Positions 25,209 to 36,444 of a stretch of DNA of 64,000 bases are shown here, one piece after another (within the stretch, counting starts at the first letter, position 1; every line of letters begins with the position of its first letter). The DNA is from Nemania diffusa (Eukaryota; Ascomycota; Sordariomycetes; Xylariales; Xylariaceae), in contig JBBPUQ010000002.1 in NCBI GenBank assembly GCA_038501195.1, positions 682,001 through 746,000 on the forward strand. Direction: 5' to 3'. The notes under the pieces are model-generated. The model ran no database searches. It worked only from the letters and a program-made list of their open reading frames with translations, and had not been told where the DNA came from. Both the position numbers and the translations under genes were made by a program.

Positions 25209-25583
25209 GCGTAGAATACCGAGTACCTTGGGGCGCAAGTCGTAGGTATCGGGATTTAGTGACGGGGCCTTCGGAACTGGATGCTTGCCAAATAGTGCAC
25301 GAATTCCACCCCTCAGCTTACCTAGGTAGTCTTTAATTGTGTCCCACGGGCGGACGGGCAGTGTAAGTGCGCAGCCCCTGCAGCCTGCCTAGCACTGGAA
25401 CGGGTATAGAGGCCCTGTGTGCCTTGTTTTGGGAAATAAATAAATAGGGACCAGATAACTACCTAGATAGAATGCAACTGGCTTCAGTACCAGCTTCATG
25501 CGTTGTCCTTTCTTGTCTGCACAGCCCGTCCACTCGCTGTCGTGTCGCTAGCGCTCCGAGAAATTGTCGCCGCTTGCACTATT

Positions 25584-27716
25584 ATGGCTGTCAATTTACT
25601 CGGTCACTTGATTGATGACTGCGAAACCCCGGCATCCTACCCCGCACGACTCCGGCATACCCATCTGTTCCCCTATGCCCTACGGAGGTATGAGGAGTTG
25701 CTAAATGAACAAGCAACTCGGGTTTTTAGCACGGACTCTGACTACTGGAGAATCCGCTTCTTGGACTGTAACAGGTACAATAACCAACCCGGTAAGGAGA
25801 ATGCTTGTTGCTGTGGTGTGCTCTTTATACTTATCATAGGTATTGGCCTTGTTAAGAGTCCCCATTCTCGGTTCATGACTGTACCTCGATACAGGCAATT
25901 CAAGAGCACCTGTTATACGGCACCCAAGAGGATCCTATCTGCCGTCATGTGTAAGCCATGGTCTGTGTTATGTAATTAGAGCGCCAGCCTGACTTGTTAT
26001 AGATTCATCGAAGCGAACCATTCAATGGCTCCTCTGGACTGTTCGCGCGAAATGCTCACTTGCCTATTCACCTTCCATCAAGTAATGGCTCAGTTTTTAG
26101 ATATTGTGCTATCTTTCGGTCCATTGGCTGGCCGCAGTGTTCCAACCGCTATGCATCGCAGTATTTTTCAATACGAGCAACTGACCAACCCAAATGATGC
26201 CCAACAATATAACATACCGCAACTAGGCCGCTCTGGCTGGGAAATACGCCATTGTTATAATCTCTGGTCCGCAGAGAAATCTGATCAAGGAACATACCCG
26301 TGGGCTATACGACAGGCCGGGGTATACCATTCGTTTGATGTGAAACTAGGCAAGGCTACCTGGATTCATGTCAAAGCGAACAATATCCTACAAAAGCGGA
26401 TTAAGGAAGCTACGTCCTTTAGCAACCGTTCTCGAGAGAATGGCCTACAGACTGTCCACGGTTCGTTTGCAACGACTTTGACCATGCACCTCATCGTATT
26501 TGAATGGTGCCACGAGAGTTGGCGTCAGTACTTGAGTTATTGGGAATGCAACCTCGTGCAAATTCTCACAAAACTTAAAGAGGCCCCTATCAAACAAATT
26601 AGTGAGGCACTTCAGAAAGCAGATCCCAATAATCCCCACGATTTCCAGCCCATACCTAAACAAAAAGTATTCAATTCAAAAACTGGGTTGAGCGCGATTA
26701 ACACTCAAGCTACATTTACACCCTTCAAAAGCAATACCTTTGGGAGCCCCTCAATGGCGAGTCCTCAGCTTGGCCAGCAGCGAGTACGGACTGACCTCAC
26801 AGGAAATACTTTAGTAGCGGCTCAAAGCCCAGTCGAATATACACCCCAAATTGAACAGCCTGCAGCTTTGCATAACAATAGTAACCCCTATCGGGTATTT
26901 GATGAGTTCAAGCTTCATGACTTACAGCAGCTCTATGTCATAGGCACCTACCTTCAAGAAGCGGATATGATTTTGGGGCTAAACGCCAACACGCTTACAG
27001 AGGTAGCCGATTTCTATCAGCATTACATGAAGGACTCAAATACACCCGATTCCATCAGAAAAGGCTGTCGAGCGGCCGTGTCGAGTTTCAGGCAACGCGT
27101 AATGAAAATCGTCGCAGAGTTGCGAAATGAAAGGGCGCGTATCGCTACACTCATTTCGCTGCTGGAGGATGGAAAGTCGTTAGTCAGTGATAACAACTTC
27201 TTGACCTGGTTCTAGGTACACGCTAAATTCTGTCAGTTTGATGCGATCATAAATTACAAGAACATGGAGTTAAGCCGGTTCGCCTCCAAGAGAGTTGAGA
27301 GGTTGAACGAGGAAATGCATCAATCGACTCTCCAAATGAAGACCATCGCGGAGAAAACAGAGGAGGAAACGGCGTCTATGCACACGATAACCATTGTTAC
27401 GTTAGTATTTCTGCCCGGAACATTCGTTGCCGTAAGATCTGCCATGCCGATGCTGTGCGAGCTAGCCAGCGCATATCTGACCAGTCGCGAGCAGACATTC
27501 CTGGGTGCGGGTTTCTTCCAATGGCCGAACGCGGACGAAGCGAGCAGCATCCCCGACTATCCCGTCTGGCGACCTACTTTCTTTTGCCTTTTCGTCAAAA
27601 TCAGTTTGCCGCTGATGGTATTGGCGTTTTTAGTGTGGTTGGCACCCCGTGTGCACAGATGGATATCAAGGAGACAGAAGAGTGATGAGGAGGCTCAAAT
27701 AGTAGCTAATCATTAA
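25584..27716 (+). CDS. CorA-like transporter domain protein (fungal)
   Basis: Fungal member of the CorA-like group: a long soluble N-terminal domain and two C-terminal membrane helices. Visible family signatures are DCSREMLTCLFTFHQVM, RSGWEIRHCYNLW, YHSFDVKLGKATWIHVKAN, the membrane motif TIVTLVFLPGTFVA, and a second hydrophobic helix around FVKISLPLMVLAFLVW. The GMN ion-selectivity motif of true CorA is not visible, as is usual in this group, so transport is unproven. The start at 25584 (MAVNLL) fits the family better than the longer frame from 25503. Exon ends I trust are 25950 (intron 25951-26002, GTAAGC, branch CTGAC) and 27182 (intron 27183-27236, GTCAGT, phase 0), giving a spliced GKSL-FDAIINYKNMELSRF. 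The junction between about 25775 and 25905 is unresolved: the best donors (25775, 25792) do not fit the best acceptor (25894) in frame. That may mean an unusual intron or a frameshift. Confidence 0.75.
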
Positions 27717-27860
27717 ATTAAGGGGAAATCCATAAGCACTTGCCCTTTATCTTACGTAAAGTTGCACGTGCTCCTAGGACAAGTGGACTGGCGGGGTTTA
27801 AGAATTCAATTGACTGTTGGGCGGGGTTATAACGGGAAGATTCAATTACCTACCTAGGTA

Positions 27861-27885
27861 CCCCTCGCGACATTAGCGCGAGGGG
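27861..27885. repeat. Perfect 9-base hairpin next to a palindrome
   Basis: CCCCTCGCG (27861-27869) and CGCGAGGGG (27877-27885) are perfect complements with a 7-base loop, followed by a G-run. TACCTAGGTA, a perfect palindrome, sits immediately upstream at 27851-27860. The position about 145 bases after the CorA-like stop would also suit a 3' end structure. Confidence 0.6.
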
Positions 27886-28093
27886 GGGGGTAGAGGAGAC
27901 AATCACCGAGATTGTCACCACTTCTAGGACTGTCATACAGGTTACAAAATGATTTTGATTTTTTCAACATAATCACCGTAATAGTTACATATTCGAAACC
28001 TTTTATTTACAAAAAATCATTGTATATAAAAAGTACTTTTTGACATTATGACCGTCACGGCCTGTTATATGAACTTTTTCTGCGTAAAACAGT

Positions 28094-28194
28094 CACCTAC
28101 TTACCTACCTACCTGCCTGCCTGCCTGCCTGCATACCTGCCTGTCATCGACCTACCTGCCTGCGTACCTACCTTTCGACCTACTTACTTGCTTT
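28094..28194. repeat. CCTA/CCTG tetranucleotide microsatellite
   Basis: Imperfect runs of ACCT, CCTA and CCTG follow one another, including four uninterrupted GCCT units. A related simple repeat of CAAC/CTAA units lies at about 28415-28490. Both are non-coding. Confidence 0.8.
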
Positions 28195-28625
28195 ATAATT
28201 GCTGTTACTGCAACCGCGTGTATTATAAAACTTGTAATAGTGTAATCGTAATACTTTGTAACTGTAAACCGTAAACTTGTAGTTCGAACCCAACTGTAAC
28301 ATATATAATATAACTAGATTTCTATACATACACAGTATACCTACTAGTAAATCAAACCTAGTAATTGAAGCGACCGGGTAACAGGACTTTTCTTTTGGTT
28401 TTTTACACCCCACTTTACCTACTTACTAACCAACTAACCGACCAACCAATTAACCAATCAACCAACCAACTAACTTACTTACTTTTTTGCTAGTGACCGT
28501 TTTATTTTTCTGTGACCGTCTCAGTAACTGTTATAATTTTTTTATAACCGTTTCGTCTAGGTGATAATTTTATAACTTCGAGATCAACTTTATTTAGACA
28601 TTACTTTTTGACTAAATGACTGTTT

Positions 28626-28791
28626 TATCTCTTTAAGTGCCGCCCTCGCACCGCGACTTTGTAGTGCCCAGTTTTATTTATATACACCCAATAAGCGTAT
28701 AAAGGCATGCTCGGATAATTGTTTTATTGGGTGTACATATATAAAACTGGGGACCACAAGTCGCGGTGCGAGGGCGGCACTTAAAGAGATA
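28626..28791. mobile_element. Foldback MITE with 67-69 base arms and TA ends
   Basis: The left arm 28626-28694 and the right arm 28724-28791 are near-perfect inverted complements around a 29-base loop. The ends read TA-TCTCTTTAAGTGCCGCC and GGCGGCACTTAAAGAGA-TA, so the flanking TA could be the target duplication of the Tc1/mariner group. The arms also share CGCACCGCGACTT and the ACACCCAATAA loop border. It holds no coding capacity. A non-autonomous miniature element is the natural reading. No second copy lies in this window, so family membership is not shown. Confidence 0.75.
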
Positions 28792-28965
28792 CTTGTAACA
28801 CTGTTACAACTTTAAAACCAGTTAATTTGAAAATTATTTTTTTACTTGGTAACTATTTCTATTGAAAAACGGCCCATATATATGATTTTCAAGTGATAAT
28901 CATACTTGTATAACCATTTTCAACGTTGGTGACAGTCACTGCGCTAATGGACTGTTGGGCGGGGT

Positions 28966-31322
28966 ATGTATAGCGGTAGCTTAGGCAGTTTGGTAAGCAG
29001 ACTCCTACGCCACTAGCTAGGTACTGCAGTCATTATCAGCACCAGCACATTATGCATATACCAATCGGATTTTATTTAAGCATTATATACTAATCCGATT
29101 GGCTTGTCCCTTATCTCCGATTCTCCACTTTTTAAGTACTTTAAGCGCCCACGCGTGTTTAGTTGGGAGGAAACTGGTCCGAGCTTTGCGCTACGAGAAA
29201 CACCTGTTTCAGCATACATACCTACCTAGGTAGGTAGTATGTAAGAAGACCCGTTACTCCACTTTTAAGTTCAAGTGGGGATCGCAGTCAGGTTTATTGC
29301 TATAGACTATATTGCGATATCATTGTCACTGTGCATACAGAGTAGTTGATAGATATTCACCCAAGGATAATTACCATTATAGGTTATTGTGGTACTTGAT
29401 CATTATTGGGATGACCGGGTTCATGATCAAGGTAACGAAGCTGGAAAAAGGAGATCGAAGGCTTACCTACGTAGACGCCAGCTACCTACTTAACTAGGTA
29501 CGAGCTATGTAGGAGAGGAAGGCACAGTGGGAGGTTTTAGCACACTATATAGCCTATTCTCACACCCAGTAGCCACACTATAACTCCGTAACTACCTAAT
29601 ACAACCCTGTTTGCGAGACCTTGTTTTTTTGGTGCCCTTATCCTAAAACTATCAATATTTTGCTGCGCCGTATTAAATCTATTAATCGGCTGCAATATTT
29701 ACGCTTTATAAACTGCACTAAACTAATTAATCCCTTTTTTGTTATTTTTTGTTTAGCCGCTGCCAGTCCTAGTTTTCAAGCGCTGCTAGCTCTATTTCTT
29801 TTTTTGCACGGACAGCTAGTCCCGAGGGCGTTTTTGTGTTTCCCTCCTGCATTAGACGGTTAGTCCAGAGGGTGTTTTTCCGGTTTTGTCCACTGCTAGG
29901 ACGTTATAGCCGCTGCGAGTTTATTGTTAGACGCGTTGTCGGACATACTATACGAGTTGTCGGACGCATTATACTACAAGTACAAGCAATTACGATATAT
30001 TTACGCTGTTAACGTCGTCGGGCGTACCTTGTTAAATACACTTTGTTAGACATACCTTGATTTCAACATTAATAAGAGCGTGGGCGCTCTTTTCCCTTGC
30101 CCCTGAGTAGCTACCAATTCGGAGCATCTCAAATATGAAGTCATCTGGATAGCTATCTAGATGTAATGGCTAAGATATCATTTGGTCACCAGACCACCAA
30201 CCAAGGTCGCTGCAACCGGTGTAGCAGGTAGCCCCTTCAAGAACTCCCAGCTCCGCGACTTACACAGCGGCCCAAACCTGACCGTGCGGAATTCTACAGA
30301 TCTATGTTACAGACGGCGCTTAATTAAATTATTATTCGCGGCTCTCAGTATGCCATAGCTTTACAACGTATAACTAGATGCCTCTGTGACGAGCTGCTTA
30401 CTGATTGTTATGTACTTTACGTACCTGAGTACCTATTAGCGCCCCCTGGGGGGTCTACAATATAGTATGACAGGTGTTGACAGGTTTTAACAGCTAGATA
30501 TTATTGCCACAAGGCTTTTATATATAAATTGCTTATTATTTTAGTGTACTTTTTTAATCCGATTATGTGTTAAAACGGAAACCATTTCCAGGTTATAATA
30601 TACTTGTAATATATTTGATTATACCTTCCGCTAAAGTTGTAAACTGTATAGTGATTGCACTAGTTTTCCTGGTACTAGAGGTAGTGGTTGAGTGGTTGAG
30701 TGGTAGGTTAAGTGGTTGGCTGGTTGATTGGTGTAGGACATATTTCGACATGCTTTCTTATTTCAGTAATTCTTATAGACAGGTGGCAATTACATCCTAG
30801 TAAATGCTATGCAACTGTCTTCACCTGTAAGCATTACGAAATTTCGACACCCTTGCTGCAGTGGGGGAGTTGGTTGTACGCAGTAGTTTTGCTACCTCGC
30901 TCTTTCCGCTGCAACGCTTACATAGACCCCCCCCCCCACGCTACCCCCGTCCCGACCCCGGGGTGCTAAAGGTTAGATCATCGCCCCCATGCTAAGCTAT
31001 TTGCAGCTAGTATACTGAATCTACCGGAGATATGTCGAATCAAGTATGAAATATCAACTGCTTCTCCTCACAAGGATCGCAGTACTTGTAGGTGTTCATC
31101 TAAGTACGTAGTAAGCGGGAGGTCAGGTTTGCCTTGTTGCCTATTCCTAGTACTTGTTGCCGGACACGAGCTGTAAGGTGCTTGACGTGGAATATAAAGT
31201 GAAAAACACCCTCCCCCGGATTAATCCTTGCTCTCAAGGCAACAAGGCAGACAAGGTTTATTTTATGGCCCATCCCCGCCTGGAGGATTGTCTCATTTAC
31301 GACGCCCGGTTGTTTAGAACCC
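28966..31322. other. Long intergenic gap with small repeats
   Basis: No supported gene. A short inverted repeat CCAATCGGATT / AATCCGATTGG lies at 29061-29071 and 29092-29102. A nested palindrome around TACCTAGGTA lies near 29222. Two related strings, AGTCCCGAGGGCGTTTTTGT (about 29818) and AGTCCAGAGGGTGTTTTTCC (about 29862), form a diverged direct repeat. GTTGTCGGAC-type words recur near 29935-29965. A C-run and GC-rich patch occur near 30929-30962. The part nearest 31323 presumably contains the promoter of the kinase gene. Confidence 0.5.
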
Positions 31323-34059
31323 ATGGCGTCCCGCGATTCCAATTCCAACTCAAAACTCTATCAATCGTTTCGTATGTGGGTAGAAGAGAACTATACGACT
31401 GGGATCGACGGTAGCGGCAATAAGCAACAATACATTCCATCCGCCAAACTTCGAAAATACGCTGATCACGAACGAGTGGGTGCATTTCTTGGTACAGAAG
31501 ATAAAAATGTCGACATCCGCAAGCTTCGCAAAGACTACCTTCTAATCTTTTTCATTCTTGTATACATATCAGCGCCCGGCAATAAATTGGCTACTTACTT
31601 CCTATATTTCTACCAGCAGGAATACGGAGATTCCCAATTACCCCTCCCTAAGCCACCCGATCAAGGGTCGCCACCCTCGACCGGTAGCCGTTCTCCATTC
31701 CCTCATACATCAGACGGGATAACTGCGTGGCGAGAGTTCTACGAACATCAGTGGCGGTTCATTCCTCTCTGTATCAAGGATAACTCCGGAAACAGGATTG
31801 AGAGCGCGCACAAGGGAAACTCACCTGACCCCCGTCATATCATACCAGTGACCTTTGAAGAGGAACTCCAGAGGAAAAATGGCGGGTCAGCAAGGCTCCT
31901 CAAAGTCCGCCCGCAAGAGTCAAGTGGATTGCCTTCTGTGCGTTTCGTTCTTCTCTGGCATGATGCAAGACTAACGTGAAACGCCTCAGACTACTTCGAT
32001 TGTCATGAAAGAGTACTGTAAAAGCGATGCCGAATACGGATTCAGCCAGGAGCGCCAGGCTTATACCGCGATCAACAACATTACCGAATCTCAACACATC
32101 ATTGATAAATACTTTCTTCGCTACTATGGCTCTTTCGTGCAAGCCAACAAGTGTGTTATTCTCGTCGAATACGCAGATAAAAAGACTTTGTTAGACCTGT
32201 TCCGGGGCAACCAGTACCTTCCCCGCGTCGAATCAGAAGCTTGCGCGTTGTGGGAGAGTCTCAGCATGCTGTGTGATGGACTTGAAATCATGCATAGGGG
32301 CGGCAAGAACCACTTGGTCATTCATCAAGATATCAAGCCAGACAATGTATTTGCCTTTAGCAATCCCAAGCAGCCTGACCAACTTGTTTTCAAGTTCGGA
32401 GATCTCGGCTTATCCAGTATTGAAAGGCCGTCAGATACTGAAGATGCCGTTGGCCAAGATAACCACGGCTCCAAAATGTACGCAGCACCTGAAACCTGCC
32501 AGTGGAGCGCAGATGTCCAAGAATTGGCAAACAATATCACCTGGGCAGTCGACATATGGTCCTTGGGCTGCCTTTTTTTTGAAGCCGCAGTATGGATGGC
32601 GTCGTATGAGCAAGGGCGACAAGAGTTTCGCCAAGCTAGAGTAAGCGAGACGAAGGCCTTGGACAGGCTAGTCCAGGCGGGCTACCGTGGTGCATTCCAT
32701 GACGGTTTCAAACCCCTACAGGCACTAACTGAGCAAATTAGCTCATTCTCAAGGCGCGATACAGGAGTCGCCCGTCTATCCGTGAAGGTTATGGAATTCG
32801 CCCTTAATGAAATGCTCGCCCCTCAAGCAAGGCAGCGCCTCCATGCAGAACAGCTGGGGGAACGCCTCCGCCGCATTATCAACCCCCCCGAGCCTCGATC
32901 TCCCGTGTCACCAAGGATCGTTCACACCAGCGAAATAGGTATATCGGGTCTAGGTTCCTATGAACCTAATATAATCAATCGAATCGGCCGTCCTGGCGGG
33001 CATGCTGGAGAACCTCATTCTTCCGAACAAACGAAGTGGCGAAACCCCTCTGCTTCACCACATCCATCGTCAAGTGAAAGTGGCAAATCGGTCGCCTATC
33101 GTGGTTCTTTCTCGGCTCCAGAAAGGCCACCCCTTTTGACAATTGACAAAGTTATCAAATGGATACCCAGAGTTAAACAACACAAACAAAGCTTGCATGG
33201 AATGAGCGCGACCCTGGAAACTCTAAGGGGTCGTCGTCAGGTAAGGAAATATCTGAATAAAAATGAACTGTGAGTTAGTAACATGTACCAGATCTTTATC
33301 GTGGACAATTCTACGTCGATGAGTGATTACTGGGAAGCTGTGAAGAAGACCGTTCATGCTCTAGCCTACCTTACAAAGCATATGAGCGCTCGGGGGTTTG
33401 ATGTTCACATGACAAATGGTGGAGAGAAGACCAGGCAGAATAAGACTAAGGGCCTATTCAGTGACAAGGGCCTCTTTCAAAAGCACTACCCTCATGAGGG
33501 CCGCGGCCCATGTCAAATGGAAAGTGCTCTCTCGAAAATCCTCCTTCCGGCTCTAAACGAGGCGACTTTGGTCACGAACAGGACGGATACGCACAGCTTT
33601 AGATGCAACCCTTGGAAACGCCGCGGGGTACAAGGTATCGACGCATATATATTGACGAATGGAGTTTGGGAGCCTAGTGCTATCCCACACCGTGATGACG
33701 AAGCTGGCGGCGTTGAACACCCAATTCAGGCTGCCGTGACGAGCCTCAAGCAAAAGGGCTTCGCAAGGATATTCCTGTCAATTCAATTCATCCGCTTCGG
33801 CCAGGATCGTGACGGGATGAGGAGGTTGAGTCGGCTTGACGATAATATCCAAGATATGGTGGGAGGTTGGGATATCGTTGATACGACTCCTTACGAAGGG
33901 GATGTCTTGAAAATGCTCATAGGGTCCAAAAGCGAACGTACGGACAACCAAGAGTATGGTTTCCCCCCGCATTTAAGAAGGACTCTGCGCAAAAGTGAGA
34001 CGGGAAGAACCAAAAGGGTGCCCTGGCACGAACGAGATGGCCCGGTCGGGTTGAGATAA
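31323..34059 (+). CDS. Protein kinase fused to a von Willebrand A domain
   Basis: Three exons join cleanly, 31323-31937, 31990-33240 and 33292-34059, giving 877 residues. The introns start GTGCGT and GTAAGG, and the first has the branch site CTAAC. Residues 1-200 form the N-terminal domain common to fungal proteins of this type (QQYIPSAKLRKYADHERVGA, QWRFIPLCI, then the glycine-loop-like NGGSARLLKV). The kinase domain follows, with VMKEY (Lys about 212), HQDIKPDN (Asp about 319), GDLGLS in place of ADFGLS, AAPE, and DIWSLGCLFFEA. A Ser/Pro-rich linker leads to the vWA domain at about 623, whose metal-site motif is DNSTS. The HRD Arg is Gln and DFG is DLG. The catalytic Lys and Asp are kept, so activity is possible but regulation may differ. 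The role in the cell is unknown. It sits among other accessory genes and near a dead vWA gene. Confidence 0.82.
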
Positions 34060-35109
34060 AAAGTTGTTGTGGGGATATTAAAATTAGAATAGGAGGGCGT
34101 CTATCGGTGCCCGCAAATTAGAGCGATATGGCTGTGCATCGTTACACGTGGCCGCATTTGGCGGAAAGGGTTACCCGGTTTTTATGTTTAGATCTGGATT
34201 TACATGGGCGGCTGGCATTTATAGGTGGTTGGGCTAGATATAGACTCTAATTGGCGTTGGGTTTCTGATTAGGAGGATAGCACATGGATTATTGGGTTTC
34301 TGGCATTGGACTTCGCTTTACTTATATATACCCCGTTCAATATATGATGTCATGATGAAGCGACGGTCGTGGGGTAGTTCTATCTCATGTTTATATTAAT
34401 GCCAACACAAAAAAAAAGATTATGTTAAGGCAGAATTAACCTATCGCATAGAAGACCGGTTTCGCTTGTACTCGCTTGCGTCTGTTAGGTACAGCTTCTT
34501 CGTGACTATGTTAGCAGGTAGACGCCGCGTTCAGGTATTTGGCATGGCCTGCTATACAGCCGCCTTCTTTCGTCATAGAAGGGGGCTCTGCTCAGGCCAT
34601 TATTTGTTTACCCGTCATGAACGTGATAAACGTCAGGCCGGGCCCTTGTCTTAGTGGCGTCAATTGGCTGAGCATAGCTACTACTTGGCGTTGCGGCCTA
34701 CCGCGCTCGGGCATCGGGCCGAGCTCTACGGGACGCTTTTGTGACAGCCCAACTGACCGCAGCAAAAGAGCTGACGCATATGCTGGGGTTTTATCCAAGC
34801 GGCCACTTCGTCGTTATAGTAATTAAGCTTGTCCTTTTCCCCAGCTATTAAGAAACATCTTGCACCGGCCGTCGAGCGAGGGTTTAAGGCAGTTGAGCGG
34901 ACCTTGGACGCTTCGAGGTGTCCGGTTACTTGTCACGGGCTGTGAGAGTCGACATATTTAGAGAAATGCACGGCAGGCAGCTAGATATCTATACGAGGAG
35001 CTTCTTCACTTCATATTCATGAGACTGCTATGGTTACAAAATGCGCACGCGGCGGCGCTACACGTCTGAGCTGGTGTGCAGCATTTTTGCTATTAGCTTG
35101 GCCATTTTC
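34060..35109. other. Intergenic, no gene supported
   Basis: The gap lies between the convergent kinase-vWA gene and the MFS gene, so it holds two 3' ends. Frames of 60-95 codons at 34466-34826 overlap on both strands and resemble nothing. The GC-richer part around 34500-34800 may be an old relic. Confidence 0.4.
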
Positions 35110-36444
35110 TCAATGCCGCTTCAAGGACCAACCGAAGATACCGAGCGAAGAGGAGAACATTGAGACCCCGACGAATAATATTATGCCTTGAAACTTTCCT
35201 AAGCCATAGCCCAAGCCGATAGGCTCCGTGGTAAGCCCTGCAGCGATTGGGGCGGCAACAATGCTACCAACCCCCTTACCGAATGCCATGAGGCTTAGTA
35301 TGGGCTGTGGATCGTGAGACAAGGTTGACCCAAACTTCTGCCAGAATACCGGAAATGCTCCGGCACAAAAGCCGTAAGCTAAAGCGAACGCAAGTAGAGA
35401 GCCCAAAGATCGAGCAAGGCCCCAGATAGTGAAAGCAGCAATCGAAGATATGGAAGACGATAGAAAGACAAGGAGGAGCACATTAGTGACCCGATCACAG
35501 AGATATCCAAAGCTGACTTGGCCCAGAACAGTAGCCAGATTATTAGCAGCGAGGATAAGCGCGCCGATTATTCCGCTAAGGCCCAAGTCGGAGGCAAATG
35601 TAGGTAAGAGAGATGGTATGTAATAACCTAGGCCTTGGGAGAGATTCGATAGGGCATAACACCAGAATAGAGGCTGTCTCAGGAAACTCCAATCAGTTGC
35701 GCGAAGAGCACTAGTACTAGACGTCGGAAGGCGACCTTTGATTAGGGGCAAGATAGCGGCAACTAGGATTGTCTGTACTACGGCGATAGCTCTTAGTGTG
35801 GTCCGGTAACCAAACTTGAATAGTAGGATCTGGAGGAGAAATGGGAGACTTGCTCCAGTCAGCCCGCCCCCTGCATATAGCAAGCCATATGCGAGTCCAC
35901 GACGCCTTAGGAACCATTCATCTAGCATTCGAAGCACTGGGTAATACAATATCGTGAAGCCGAGTCCATACATGACTCCCTGCGTAGCAATGAGTGCGGG
36001 TATGGAATTGGCGAAAGAGGCAGCTAATAACGACAAGGGACAGATCGCGGACCCGATGAAGACGAGGTGCCTCTGCCACCGCTGGAACTTCCGGACTAGA
36101 GGGGTCACGAACGGCGCGCTTAAAAATATGATGCTCGAGGCAACGGCACCAATGAGGGGGATATTTGGAGCGCCTTTGAACTCGGGTTGTTGCGAGTAGT
36201 AATCTTGAAAAACGCCGAATGTTAAAAGGAAGCCTAAAATTTCAATTAGCATCGCTAAACAGAAAATCAGAGAGTGCGCTAACTTGCCCCAGAGTATGCC
36301 TTCAATGATGAAACTTCCGAATAGAAATTTCCATGCCCCTGGACCAGTGTCTGCGGGCGGCAGATGTTGCGTCTCGTCCTCGGTTCTCTCACGGCTTTCC
36401 TGAGGGGCTTGCGGCCCTGTCATGCGCTGTAACTCGACTGACAT
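35110..36444 (-). CDS. MFS transporter, monocarboxylate-type
   Basis: Membrane transporter of the fungal monocarboxylate-permease-like MFS group, presumably in the plasma membrane; the substrate is unknown. Family signatures include FLFGSFIIEGILWG, LTFGVFQDYYSQ, PFVTPLVRKFQRWQRH, the loop DEWFLRRRGLAYGLLYAGGG and a C-terminal LGKFQGIILFVGVSMFSSSL. About 12 hydrophobic segments are visible. The open frame is 444 codons, but residues KLAHSLIFCLAMLIEILG interrupt a conserved helix. They are encoded by a 54-base intron, 36234-36287, with a GC donor (GCAAGT) and an AG acceptor. Splicing gives GILWGFLLTFGVFQDYY, as in relatives, and a 426-residue protein. Because the intron is a multiple of three without a stop, retention would still yield a full-length variant. 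A mutated scrap of its paralogue lies at 21332-21525. Confidence 0.85.
   Translation of the reverse strand: MSVELQRMTGPQAPQESRERTEDETQHLPPADTGPGAWKFLFGSFIIEGILWGKLAHSLIFCLAMLIEILGFLLTFGVFQDYYSQQPEFKGAPNIPLIGAVASSIIFLSAPFVTPLVRKFQRWQRHLVFIGSAICPLSLLAASFANSIPALIATQGVMYGLGFTILYYPVLRMLDEWFLRRRGLAYGLLYAGGGLTGASLPFLLQILLFKFGYRTTLRAIAVVQTILVAAILPLIKGRLPTSSTSALRATDWSFLRQPLFWCYALSNLSQGLGYYIPSLLPTFASDLGLSGIIGALILAANNLATVLGQVSFGYLCDRVTNVLLLVFLSSSISSIAAFTIWGLARSLGSLLAFALAYGFCAGAFPVFWQKFGSTLSHDPQPILSLMAFGKGVGSIVAAPIAAGLTTEPIGLGYGLGKFQGIILFVGVSMFSSSLGIFGWSLKRH

Larger units (their letters stand above)
27812..28965. repeat. Repeat-rich stretch bounded by copies of GACTGTTGGGCGGGGT
   Basis: The 16-base string GACTGTTGGGCGGGGT occurs at 27812-27827 and at 28950-28965 in the same orientation. 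A shorter relative, GGACTGGCGGGGT, lies at about 27785. Between them are a hairpin, two blocks of simple tetranucleotide repeats and a foldback element, with no gene. The flanking direct repeats could mark an inserted composite, or be chance survivors of an older repeat. Confidence 0.4.
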
